From the NCBI GenBank assembly GCA_002422365.1, contig DIUO01000017.1:40547-47278 (forward strand): a stretch of 6,732 bases of DNA, given 5' to 3'. The notes under the pieces were generated by a model. The model was not told the origin of the DNA, did no database searches, and was given only the letters and a program-made list of their open reading frames with translations. A program made the translations under genes and the position numbers. How positions within the stretch are numbered: position 1 is the stretch's first letter; the number at the start of each line of letters is the position of its first letter. Below are positions 1-6,732 of the stretch, piece after piece. This DNA is from Proteobacteria bacterium UBA6156 (GTDB lineage: Bacteria > Pseudomonadota > Alphaproteobacteria > UBA2136 > UBA6156).

Positions 1-890
1 GCGTGGGCCTGGGCAAAACCCACCTCATGCACGCCATCGGCCATGCCGTGGCGGCCAGCAAGCCCAGCACCAACATCCTCTATCTGTCGTCCGAGCAATT
101 TCTCTACAAGTTCATCCGCGCCCTCAAAACGAAGGACACTTTGGGCTTCAAAGACGTCTTCCGCAATGTCGATATCCTCATGATCGACGACATCCAGTTC
201 ATTGCCGGGAAGGACTCCACCCAGGAAGAATTCTTCCACACCTTCAACGCGCTGGTGCAAGAGGGCAAGCAAATCGTGCTCACGGCCGACCGCTCGCCGC
301 ACGAACTCGCCAACATCGAAGACCGCCTCAAATCGCGCCTGGGCAGCGGCCTGACCGTCGAGGTTCACGCGCCGGAAGAAGAAACCCGCCTCGCCATTTT
401 GCAAGCCAAGGCGGAAAGTTTGAACTTCGACATGCCCGCCAACGTGCTGCAGCTGCTGGCCACCCACATCGCCAGCAATGTGAGAGAACTCGAAGGCGCC
501 CTCAACCGCCTGGTCGCCTACGCCCGCCTCACCGGCGAGGCCATGACGCCCGACATGGCGCGCGAGCAACTGCGCGACCTCTTCCGCGTCTACAACCGCG
601 TCATCACCATAGACGACATCCAGCAGAAGGTCGCCACCCAGTTCAACATCCGCCTGGCCGACATGCACTCCCCCCGCCGCGCGCGCGAAGTTGCCCGCCC
701 CCGCCAGGTCGCCATGTATCTGGCCAAGCAGCTTACCTCGCGCAGCTACCCGGATATCGGCCGTGCCTTCGGTGGCCGCGACCACACCACCGTCATCCAC
801 GCCTGCGAAACCATCACCTCGCTGCTCCCGCGCGATAGCCAACTCGCCGAACAAGTCGACATGGTCACCCGCACCCTCCAGGGGCGTTAG
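1..890 (+). CDS. dnaA: Chromosomal replication initiator protein DnaA (5' end cut off)
   Basis: DnaA is the AAA+ ATPase that binds DnaA boxes at the replication origin, melts the adjacent DNA and helps load the helicase. The window opens inside the Walker A motif (GLGKTH), so domains I-II and the start of domain III are missing, roughly 150-180 residues judging from usual DnaA length. Numbering from the first full codon at base 3, visible parts are Walker B LMIDDIQF (59-66), the arginine-rich segment EDRLKSRLGSGL (106-117), sensor 2 NVRELEGALNRL (159-170) and domain IV with ARPRQ (231-235) and the DNA-binding signature GGRDHTTVIHA (257-267). The domain IV wording is of the alphaproteobacterial type. 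Translation ends in TAG at 888-890. The next gene follows after 11 bp on the same strand. Family assignment is essentially certain; only the 5' end is unknown. Confidence 0.98.
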   Translation, partial: VGLGKTHLMHAIGHAVAASKPSTNILYLSSEQFLYKFIRALKTKDTLGFKDVFRNVDILMIDDIQFIAGKDSTQEEFFHTFNALVQEGKQIVLTADRSPHELANIEDRLKSRLGSGLTVEVHAPEEETRLAILQAKAESLNFDMPANVLQLLATHIASNVRELEGALNRLVAYARLTGEAMTPDMAREQLRDLFRVYNRVITIDDIQQKVATQFNIRLADMHSPRRAREVARPRQVAMYLAKQLTSRSYPDIGRAFGGRDHTTVIHACETITSLLPRDSQLAEQVDMVTRTLQGR

Positions 891-901
891 GTCCACAGCC
901 C

Positions 902-1891
902 ATGGCGGCCGTGCCCTCGGTTCTCGAACTCATTCACAACCGCCTGAAAGACGGCAGCTCGCCTGGCTACCGCAAAGACCCATTTATCCTTGCCATCGCC
1001 GCAGAAGACGGCTCGATGCGCTGGGTGGTTGCGGCGGGTTTACTCGCGCGGTTGGAAACGCATGGCATTTTCCCCGACCTCATTGTGGGAACCTCGGGCG
1101 GTGGCCTTGCCGCCAGTTACTTTGCAGGTGGCGCCATGCAGCAGGGGGCAATGGTTATCCGGTATATGAACCGCAAGGGATTTGAGCGTGACGGCGTATC
1201 TCGGAGGTTTATCAACCCCTACCGCCTGCTGCGTGGCCAACCGGTGATGGATGTGGAAACCACCGTCGATTATGTGTTTACAGAAAAAACCCCCATGCCC
1301 TGGGCCAAACTTCAGAAATCCCCGGTGCCCACCTATCTTACCGCTGTCACCGGCCAGGGCGAACTGGTGTTGCAGCCCTTGCACGGCCAAGAAAGGACCG
1401 CCCAACAATGGGCGATGAAAAATACCGGCCGAATTCCTTTTATCGCCTTTAACCCGCGCGATACAACCGTGCTATGGGACGGCGGCCTTCGCGCCAGCAT
1501 TCCTTTGCAACCCGCACTCGACCTCGGTGCAACCCACGTGCTGGTGGTGCGATGCAAAGGCGCACAACACACCTTTGACGAGCTAATCCAGCCTTCTTGG
1601 GTAGAAACTTACGTGCTGAACCCCGCTCTCCGTTTGCAAGCGCCGCACCTGTTAAACATGGTTAAAGAACGGCCTGCTTATTTAAAACCTTCATTTGATG
1701 CCTTAATCAACCCTGCCTCCAATATCATGCAATTGGCCCTGCCAAGGGTCGATGTAGGGATGATGGAAGACGATGAAGGGGCATTATTCCGTCAGGTCGT
1801 AAAAGCCTACATATTCGCTGGTCGCGCACTAGGTCTGCCCGACCAACCCCTCCCATCCGAATGGCAACCGGAAGCAGGGATGTATCTCTAA
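902..1891 (+). CDS. Patatin-like phospholipase family protein with altered oxyanion motif
   Basis: This is a predicted patatin-fold acyl hydrolase of 329 residues, a family that cleaves acyl chains from phospholipids or other lipids with a Ser-Asp dyad. The nucleophile elbow is GTSGG (63-67, Ser65), and the catalytic Asp lies in DGG at 193-195. The segment RRFINPYRLLRGQPVMDVE (101-119) matches the layout of the patatin subfamily with a 'RRLLRGRPVMDLD'-like stretch after the nucleophile elbow. The glycine-rich oxyanion motif, normally GGGxRG, is here DGSMRW (36-41), so activity may be changed. No signal peptide or membrane segment is seen, which suggests a cytoplasmic or peripheral enzyme. The start at 902 is supported by AGG at 889-891, overlapping the dnaA stop. 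Third codon positions from about 1200 on look more AT-rich than in dnaA. The substrate is unknown, and I give no gene symbol. Confidence 0.88.
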   Translation: MAAVPSVLELIHNRLKDGSSPGYRKDPFILAIAAEDGSMRWVVAAGLLARLETHGIFPDLIVGTSGGGLAASYFAGGAMQQGAMVIRYMNRKGFERDGVSRRFINPYRLLRGQPVMDVETTVDYVFTEKTPMPWAKLQKSPVPTYLTAVTGQGELVLQPLHGQERTAQQWAMKNTGRIPFIAFNPRDTTVLWDGGLRASIPLQPALDLGATHVLVVRCKGAQHTFDELIQPSWVETYVLNPALRLQAPHLLNMVKERPAYLKPSFDALINPASNIMQLALPRVDVGMMEDDEGALFRQVVKAYIFAGRALGLPDQPLPSEWQPEAGMYL

Positions 1892-1893
1892 CC

Positions 1894-2547
1894 ATGGCTG
1901 CGGTAAATCCCGTCCCAACAAGCCCCTTCTTTAACCAACCTTACTGGATAGGCGGCGCCGCCGAGAAAACCTACGTTTTCCTCCAAGCCAACAACCTCCC
2001 CCAGCGCATGGGCGGCACCGCGTTTACGGTGGCCGAGCTCGGCTTCGGCACCGGCCTCTCCTGCTTGCTCACCGCCCATCTGGCCGCCCAAACCGCCACC
2101 CCGCTCACCTTCATCAGTTACGAGCTCCACCCCGTGCACCCCACCGAACTCGCCACTCTCCATGCCTCTTTCCCACCCGACCTCCACCCTCTCTCCCAAA
2201 CCCTGCTCACGCAGTACAAACCGCACCCGGGCTGGAACACCCTGCACTTCGCCACCACCACCCTCCATCTGTTTATCGGAGACGCCGCTGAGGGCATCCT
2301 CACCCACCCCCAATTAGCCGATTGTTGGTTCCTCGACGGCTTCAGCCCCGCCACCAACCCGGATATGTGGAGCGCCGAGCTCCTCGCGCACGTTTTTGCC
2401 CACACGCATCCGGGCGGCACCGCCAGCACCTACAGCGCCGCCGGGGTGGTCAAGCAGCACCTGCGCGCGGCTGGGTTTCAGGTGCGGCGGCACAAGGGCT
2501 TTCCGCCCAAATACCATATGCTCACAGGCCTCAAACAAGGCTCCTAG
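1894..2547 (+). CDS. mnmD: Stand-alone MnmD-type tRNA 5-methylaminomethyl(-2-thio)uridine methyltransferase
   Basis: The protein matches the methyltransferase half of MnmC (DUF752), which uses S-adenosylmethionine to turn nm5(s2)U34 into mnm5(s2)U34 at the tRNA wobble position. Motifs in the 217-residue reading are KTYVFLQANNLPQR (25-38), SAM motif I ELGFGTGLS (48-56), the acidic strand FISYELHP (73-80), FIGDAAEGI (127-135), the signature WFLDGFSPATNPDMW (145-159, with the conserved Asp148) and the C-terminal GGTASTYSAAG (174-184) plus KGFPPKYHMLTG (201-212). The FAD-dependent oxidase half of MnmC (MnmC2) is absent, so the substrate would come from another route, such as the ammonium branch of MnmEG (inference). 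The ATG at 1894 is preferred: AGGGA lies at 1876-1880, and homology starts just after it. An in-frame ATG at 1861 would overlap the patatin gene by 31 bp and has no purine-rich site. Confidence 0.9.
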   Translation: MAAVNPVPTSPFFNQPYWIGGAAEKTYVFLQANNLPQRMGGTAFTVAELGFGTGLSCLLTAHLAAQTATPLTFISYELHPVHPTELATLHASFPPDLHPLSQTLLTQYKPHPGWNTLHFATTTLHLFIGDAAEGILTHPQLADCWFLDGFSPATNPDMWSAELLAHVFAHTHPGGTASTYSAAGVVKQHLRAAGFQVRRHKGFPPKYHMLTGLKQGS

Positions 2548-2555
2548 GCAGCCTT
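2537..2555. terminator. Weak candidate bidirectional terminator between convergent genes
   Basis: A perfect inverted repeat, AAGGCT and AGCCTT (2537-2542 and 2550-2555), flanks a 7-base loop and spans the mnmD stop codon in the 17-bp gap to the convergent kinase gene. It is followed by only TTT on the + strand, and by G then TTTG on the - strand. The stem is short and the U-tract poor, so termination is plausible from position but not shown. The self-complementary CCTAGG in the loop may be chance. Confidence 0.3.
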
Positions 2556-2564
2556 TGAAGAGCT

Positions 2565-5500
2565 TTAAGCCTGCGGCGCAGCCACCGTGGCCACTTCACT
2601 CCGTATCTTCTCCAAAGCCGCCTCGCGGGCCTCGGGTGGCAGGTGTTCGGCCTCGGCACAGGCGGCGCGCAGGCTTTCTTTCCCAAAACTGGCGGCGGCA
2701 CCTTTCAGGCGGTGCGCGGCACGTTGCCAGCCGGTACTGTCATCAAACAACTGGGCTTGCTCCAGCAGGCCCAAGCATTCCTGCGCACTGGTTTTAAACA
2801 CCTCCATCAGCTCGGCCAGGGTGCCGGCATCCAGGCCTGCCAAATGGTCATCCGCTGGCGGGCTTGCAAGGTCCGGGCTGTCGGTCTCTGCCGCCATCGC
2901 AGGTGCACTGCCCGGCTTGGCCCAGCGGCCAATCTGTTCCAGCAGTTTCGCGCGCGATATCGGCTTGGTCATATACCCATCCATCCCCGCCTCCAGGCAC
3001 AGGTCGCGGTGTTCGGCCATGGCGTTGGCGGTCAGCGCCACAATCGGCGTGGGGGTGGCGCCGGTTTCCGCCTCGTGGGCGCGCATCAGCCGCGCCACAT
3101 CCGGGCCGTCCATGCCCGGCATTTGCATGTCCATCAAAATCAGGTCAAACGCTTCGCCCCCGGCCACGGCGGCCTTAAATATATCCAGGCTTATCGGCCC
3201 GCTGCTGGCCAGCTGCACGCGGCAGCCCATTTCTTCCAGCATCAGCCGCACCACTTTCTGGTTCACCGGGTCGTCTTCCACGGCCAGAATATCCAGGTTC
3301 AGCATATGCGGCGCGCCGTCGGGCAAGCGGCTGTCGCTGCTCAGGTTATGTTCGTCCAGCGTGTGGCGGGTTAATATCTTGTCGCGGTTGGGGTTTGCCA
3401 AAATCGCTTCCAGCATCAGCCGCAACTCTTCCGGCCGAGAAGGCTTCACCAAATAGCCGTTAAACCCCTTTTCTTCAAAATAGCTGGTGTCGCCCCGCAT
3501 CCCGCGCGACGAAAACACCATCATCGGCATCTCAGCCGTCAGCGGGTGCAGGCGCAGGTTTTCCCCCAGGTCGCCGCCGCTCAGTTCCGGCATGTCGTGG
3601 TCAATAATCGCGGCATCGGGGCATCCCTTGGAGGTTTCCAGCCAGGCCAGCGCGGCGTTGCCGCTTTCAAAGCGCACGCAGGCGCACTGCCAGTATTCCA
3701 GCAGTTCTTTAATAATGTTCAAATTCACCAGGTTGTCATCCACCACCATTACGGTTTTGCCGGTCAGCTCCACGCGGGCCAACGGCACCACCGGCGCGGT
3801 GTCGCGCTGGCTGGGCAGCGTAAACCAAAAGCTGCTGCCTTCTCCGGGTTTACTGTCCAGCCCAATTTCCCCGCCCATCAGCTCCACCAACTGCTTGCAA
3901 ATCGCAAGCCCCAGGCCGCTCCCGCCGTATTTCCGGGTGGTAGATGCCTCTGCCTGCACAAACCGCTCAAAAATATGTTTCTGGTGGTCGGGCGCTATGC
4001 CTATGCCGGTGTCGCGCACGGCAATGCGCAGCGTCACATGGTCGGGGGTCAGGGTGCCGGGCAGGGTTTCCACATCCACCAGCACGTGGCCGGTCTCCGT
4101 AAATTTCAGCGCATTGCCGATAAAATTATTCAATATCTGCCGCAACCGTCCGGGGTCGCCAAAAATACGTTCCGGGGTGCCGGGGGCGTAGCGCATCAGC
4201 AGGTCCAGCTCTTTCTTGCTGGCGTGGGCGCTGTTAATGTCAATCACGTCTTCCACCATGCGGCTAAAGTCAAAGGCAATGTCCTCCAACCCCAACTGCT
4301 TGGCTTCCAGCTTGGTCAGGTCTAAAATGTCATTAATCACATACAGCAGCGTCTCGGCCGACTTCTGTATCGTCCGCACATAATCATCCTGCTTGCTGTT
4401 CAGCTCGGTGCGGCCCAGCAAGTCGGCGGTGCCGATAACCCCATTCAGCGGCGTGCGGATCTCATGGCTCATGGTGGCCAAAAATTGGGTTTTGGCACGG
4501 TCGGCGGTTTCGGCCAGGGTGCGGGCTTCTTCCAGTTCGTCGTTCTTTTGCTCAAGCTCGGCGGCATAGGCTTGCAGGCGGGCATCGGCCTGTTGTTTGG
4601 TGGCGGTAATGTCTTCAATAATCCCCAGCAGCATGCTGGGCTGGCCCAGGTCGTCATAAATCGGCACTTTAATGGTGTGGGCCAGCCAGGTGCCGCGCTC
4701 GCTGGTCACTTCTTCCTCCGGTATATCAATCACCCGCCCCTCCGCCATCACCTTCTCGTCAATACGGCGGAAGAACCGCGCCTCATGCTCCGGAAAATGG
4801 TCAAAGTCGCTGCTGCCCAGCACTTTCTGCGCCGGCAAACCAAACAACTCCTCGGCTTTCTTATTCCAAATATCCCAGCGGTAGTTGTGGCGTACGTTTT
4901 TCACAAACAGGCCGACCGGCAAATTCTCCACAATTTTTTTTAAAATCAGCGTCTGCGTATCCAGCTGTTGTTCGGCGCGCTGGCGGTCGCCAGTGGCTTG
5001 CATCAGGTTGCGGTGCCAGCGTTGCAGCAGGCGCAGCGTCACCAACCATGTCAGCACCAGTGCCGCCAGCACCGCAACCAGAGACGCCTGCTGCCCCGTC
5101 ACCTGCCGCCGCAGCGCCGCTTCTTCGCGTTCGCTGTTGTCATCCATCAGGCGGCCCAGTTCCACCAGGCGGGCGTTCAGGTCATGGCGTGCGGTCAGGT
5201 AGGTGTCCTTCAGCACCAGGGGTGTTTGGGTGGCCTGGGCTTGGGCCAGTGCTTCGTTCTGAATCTTCTGCAGCAAATCGCTCTGGCTGAACATCTTCTG
5301 GTAAGGCACCGCCAAATCCGCCGGAACAATCCCTACCAGATCGGCTTTGGTGGCGGCCAGGCGCGCCCCGGCTTCGTTATACCTGGCAAGCCATGTCGGG
5401 TCGGCGTTGCGGGCATACAGCATCAGGGCGTTGCCCATGGCGTCGTGGTCATAAAGCACCGCATCGCGCAACGTGGCCGAGGTATGGTGCCGGTGGTGCA

Positions 5501-5624
5501 GCTCCTCAATCGCCTGCAAGCTTTGGCGCGCCTGCCACAAAAAGGTGGCAATCGCAAAGGTGCTGGCCAAAATCATCAGCAGCATGGCCCGCAGGGGGAG
5601 AGAATGAGGAGAAGTATCAGCCAT
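2565..5624 (-). CDS. Membrane hybrid sensor histidine kinase (sensor-PAS-HisKA-HATPase-REC-REC-HPt)
   Basis: This 1019-residue protein is a multistep phosphorelay kinase of the inner membrane. The order is: membrane segment about 12-30; a helical, probably periplasmic sensor region about 31-177; membrane segment about 178-199; a short coiled linker with no evident HAMP domain; PAS about 223-343 (ending in LLGIIEDITATKQ); coiled coil about 345-378; HisKA with SHEIRTPLNG and phospho-His387; HATPase with N box Asn504, DTGIGI (538-543) and GGSGLGLAI (567-575); REC1 with acidic pair 629-630, phospho-Asp675 and Lys727; REC2 with Glu783/Asp784, phospho-Asp832, Thr865 and Lys887; and HPt with His971 in AAHRLKGAAASFG. 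All phosphotransfer residues are present, so the chain looks active. The start at 5624 has GGAAAG 7 bases upstream. It lies 138 bp downstream of the receiver-domain gene on the same strand. The stimulus and final target are unknown. Confidence 0.95.
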   Translation of the reverse strand: MADTSPHSLPLRAMLLMILASTFAIATFLWQARQSLQAIEELHHRHHTSATLRDAVLYDHDAMGNALMLYARNADPTWLARYNEAGARLAATKADLVGIVPADLAVPYQKMFSQSDLLQKIQNEALAQAQATQTPLVLKDTYLTARHDLNARLVELGRLMDDNSEREEAALRRQVTGQQASLVAVLAALVLTWLVTLRLLQRWHRNLMQATGDRQRAEQQLDTQTLILKKIVENLPVGLFVKNVRHNYRWDIWNKKAEELFGLPAQKVLGSSDFDHFPEHEARFFRRIDEKVMAEGRVIDIPEEEVTSERGTWLAHTIKVPIYDDLGQPSMLLGIIEDITATKQQADARLQAYAAELEQKNDELEEARTLAETADRAKTQFLATMSHEIRTPLNGVIGTADLLGRTELNSKQDDYVRTIQKSAETLLYVINDILDLTKLEAKQLGLEDIAFDFSRMVEDVIDINSAHASKKELDLLMRYAPGTPERIFGDPGRLRQILNNFIGNALKFTETGHVLVDVETLPGTLTPDHVTLRIAVRDTGIGIAPDHQKHIFERFVQAEASTTRKYGGSGLGLAICKQLVELMGGEIGLDSKPGEGSSFWFTLPSQRDTAPVVPLARVELTGKTVMVVDDNLVNLNIIKELLEYWQCACVRFESGNAALAWLETSKGCPDAAIIDHDMPELSGGDLGENLRLHPLTAEMPMMVFSSRGMRGDTSYFEEKGFNGYLVKPSRPEELRLMLEAILANPNRDKILTRHTLDEHNLSSDSRLPDGAPHMLNLDILAVEDDPVNQKVVRLMLEEMGCRVQLASSGPISLDIFKAAVAGGEAFDLILMDMQMPGMDGPDVARLMRAHEAETGATPTPIVALTANAMAEHRDLCLEAGMDGYMTKPISRAKLLEQIGRWAKPGSAPAMAAETDSPDLASPPADDHLAGLDAGTLAELMEVFKTSAQECLGLLEQAQLFDDSTGWQRAAHRLKGAAASFGKESLRAACAEAEHLPPEAREAALEKIRSEVATVAAPQA

Positions 5625-5762
5625 GCGAGCGCTTTCCGGGTTTGCCTAAAGGTCTATCGTCGGTGTCAGGGTAAACGGGGCGGGGCGGTGGGCACAACGC
5701 TTTGCCGCGTGGCGGGGCACAATATGCAACTTAAAGTGGTATTTCAGCATCATGTGCAGCGG
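5625..5762 (-). promoter_or_regulatory. Intergenic spacer upstream of the kinase gene
   Basis: This 138-bp gap separates two genes of the same direction. It holds the kinase ribosome binding site (GGAAAG, read from 5637 down to 5632), a G-rich tract on the + strand (5677-5692) and an 8-base direct repeat GGGCACAA at 5690-5697 and 5715-5722 (25 bp apart, TTGTGCCC on the - strand). No strong sigma70-type -35/-10 pair and no good hairpin terminator after the upstream stop are visible. The kinase may be transcribed from a weak promoter here or by readthrough from the receiver gene. The length leaves room for a regulated promoter, but the sequence does not prove one. Confidence 0.35.
5632..5637 (-). 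promoter_or_regulatory. Ribosome binding site of the hybrid kinase
   Basis: On the - strand GGAAAG sits 7 bases before the ATG at 5624. It is the best Shine-Dalgarno match near any start in this window. It fixes the start of the kinase directly before its short polar N-terminus and first membrane segment. Confidence 0.6.
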
Positions 5763-6674
5763 CTACCCCCAAAAACGGGTCAGGCACTCCTGCAATTTAT
5801 GGCGGCTGAAGGGCTTCACAATATAATGCCGCGCCCCCAGCTTCACCGCTTGCTGCACTTCCTGGCTGCGGGCGGAAGACGTCAGCATCACCGCATAAGC
5901 CGCAGGGTCGTGCTGGCGCAGAATCTCCAGCACATCCAGCCCACTGATATCCGGCAGATTAATATCTAAGAACACCATATGCGGCGGCGTGTGGGCATAA
6001 GCCTCCACTGCTTCGCGGCCGGTGGCGGCAAAGGCCAGCGCATGGCCGCTGTCGGCCAACAGGGTTTTCAGCAGGTTACGGATCGACGGCTCATCTTCCA
6101 CAAACAGCAGGTTCAACCGGCGGTTGGCCGGTACGCCGCGCTGCGCCAGGCGTGCTGTGGCTGCTGTCAGCAGGGCATGCAGGGCGGGCACGTTGGCGGG
6201 GGCGGCTGCGCTGCCCGCACCGGCGGTGGGGCTGCCTGCCGGGGCGGGCATGGCTTGCCGCAGGTGCTCTTCGCGTCCGTTCAGGTCTTTGCACAGGGTC
6301 ATAAAGGCATCCCAGTCCACGCTCAGGTCAAATGCCTGCATCGTAAACGCGTCAGGCCGGGCGCCCAGCAACGCGGCTTCGTCTTCCAGTGCCACTTGCA
6401 CACGGTGGTAGGCGGCATTGCCGATGGCATCGCCCACAAGCAGAATATCGCCGCTGGCAAACAGCACTAACGTGGTTTTGGCGTGTTCGCTGGCCAGGGC
6501 TTTGGTCAGGTGAAGCTCCAGCACGCGGGGCAGGGCGTTGTCGGCTATCCAGGGCGCGGGTTTTTCGGCCTGCCAACGCAAGGCTACCGCGCAGCCGAAC
6601 AGCTTTGCGGGCTTGATCTGCACAATCAGGCGCTGAAAATCCTGCGCGACAGCGGGTCCGGCAATCAGGCGCAT
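5763..6674 (-). CDS. Receiver-domain protein with unassigned N-terminal domain
   Basis: In this 303-residue protein the C-terminal part (about 187-303) is a canonical response-regulator receiver: acidic pair Glu193/Asp194 in LLFVEDEPSIRNLL, phospho-Asp237 in FLDINLPDISG, Thr265 in VMLTSSARS and Lys287 in YIVKPFS. No DNA-binding or enzymatic output domain follows. An Ala/Pro/Gly-rich linker (about 142-163) joins it to an N-terminal region (1-135) that I cannot assign. The stretch TTLVLFASGDILLVGDA (67-83) and the later DLSVDWDAFMTL (116-127) faintly recall an N-terminal module of some alphaproteobacterial regulators, but this is from memory and weak. It probably signals by protein contact and may pair with the kinase 138 bp downstream (inference). 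The ATG at 6674 has only AAAGG 14 bases upstream, and the frame stays open to the window edge, so the true start could lie further out. Confidence 0.85.
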   Translation of the reverse strand: MRLIAGPAVAQDFQRLIVQIKPAKLFGCAVALRWQAEKPAPWIADNALPRVLELHLTKALASEHAKTTLVLFASGDILLVGDAIGNAAYHRVQVALEDEAALLGARPDAFTMQAFDLSVDWDAFMTLCKDLNGREEHLRQAMPAPAGSPTAGAGSAAAPANVPALHALLTAATARLAQRGVPANRRLNLLFVEDEPSIRNLLKTLLADSGHALAFAATGREAVEAYAHTPPHMVFLDINLPDISGLDVLEILRQHDPAAYAVMLTSSARSQEVQQAVKLGARHYIVKPFSRHKLQECLTRFWG

Positions 6675-6694
6675 CGGGGTGGCACAAGCCTTTC

Positions 6695-6732
6695 TGTTGA
6701 GTCTTCTACTAAAGCTATTTAAATAATGATTT
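6695..6732 (-). promoter_or_regulatory. AT-rich segment upstream of the receiver gene, possible promoter
   Basis: Base composition shifts sharply to A+T here, in contrast to the GC-rich genes, as expected for an intergenic region. On the - strand it contains TATTTAAAT, which could supply a -10-like element for the receiver-domain gene. Any matching -35 element would fall near or beyond the window edge. The alternative is that this is coding sequence of an N-terminally longer receiver protein, because no stop codon interrupts that frame. Confidence 0.25.

Noticed and set aside
891..901. A replication origin near dnaA
   Set aside because: No TTATCCACA-like DnaA boxes and no AT-rich unwinding region were seen around dnaA or in the gaps. 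The upstream side of dnaA is outside the window.
1861..1893. Earlier ATG for mnmD, giving 11 more residues
   Set aside because: It would overlap the patatin gene, has no purine-rich site upstream, and the extra residues do not resemble the start of MnmC/MnmD proteins. The ATG at 1894 fits better.
2587..4325. Several long + strand open frames opposite the kinase gene
   Set aside because: They are low-stop shadows of the kinase codons. None shows a family motif, and they overlap one another in different frames.
5646..5753. Open frame of 35 residues on the - strand in the spacer between the receiver and kinase genes, starting with two ATG codons
   Set aside because: There is no well-spaced ribosome binding site and no recognisable protein feature. 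An open frame this short is expected by chance in GC-rich DNA, although a leader peptide cannot be fully excluded.
4968..5969. Open frame of 333 codons on the + strand, running across the spacer between the two signalling genes
   Set aside because: It lies antisense to two genes with clear domains. It is rich in Gln, His, Arg and Gly, as antisense shadows of GC-rich genes are, and shows no recognisable motif.

Overview
The window reads as a piece of a chromosome from an alphaproteobacterium with moderately high GC. This rests mainly on DnaA, whose domain IV contains ARPRQVAMYLAKQLTSRS followed by GGRDHTTVIHA, a form typical of Alphaproteobacteria. The genus cannot be set from sequence alone. 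No rRNA, tRNA, CRISPR array, transposase or integrase was seen, and coding density is very high.

Layout. On the + strand, three genes are packed head to tail: the 3' two thirds of dnaA (1-890, cut by the window edge), a patatin-like lipid hydrolase (902-1891) and a stand-alone MnmD-type tRNA methyltransferase (1894-2547). The gaps are 11 and 2 bp, so they are probably cotranscribed. On the - strand, and converging on them after only 17 bp, lies a two-gene signalling locus. A 303-residue protein with a C-terminal receiver domain (5763-6674) is upstream. A 1019-residue membrane hybrid histidine kinase (2565-5624) is downstream, with sensor, PAS, HisKA, HATPase, REC, REC and HPt modules. The 138 bp between them hold the kinase ribosome binding site, a G-rich tract and a short direct repeat. 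The right edge (about 6695-6732) turns AT-rich and may hold the promoter of the receiver gene.

How the genes work together. The kinase carries every step of a His-Asp-His relay in one chain, plus a second receiver. The neighbouring receiver protein has no DNA-binding output domain and could take phosphate from the HPt domain or act as an adaptor; this is inferred from position only. The + strand genes share no obvious pathway (replication initiation, lipid hydrolysis, tRNA wobble modification).

The most unusual points are a patatin whose oxyanion-hole glycine motif is mostly replaced although the Ser/Asp dyad remains, and a receiver protein whose N-terminal half I cannot assign firmly. I saw no clear evidence of a wholly new system.
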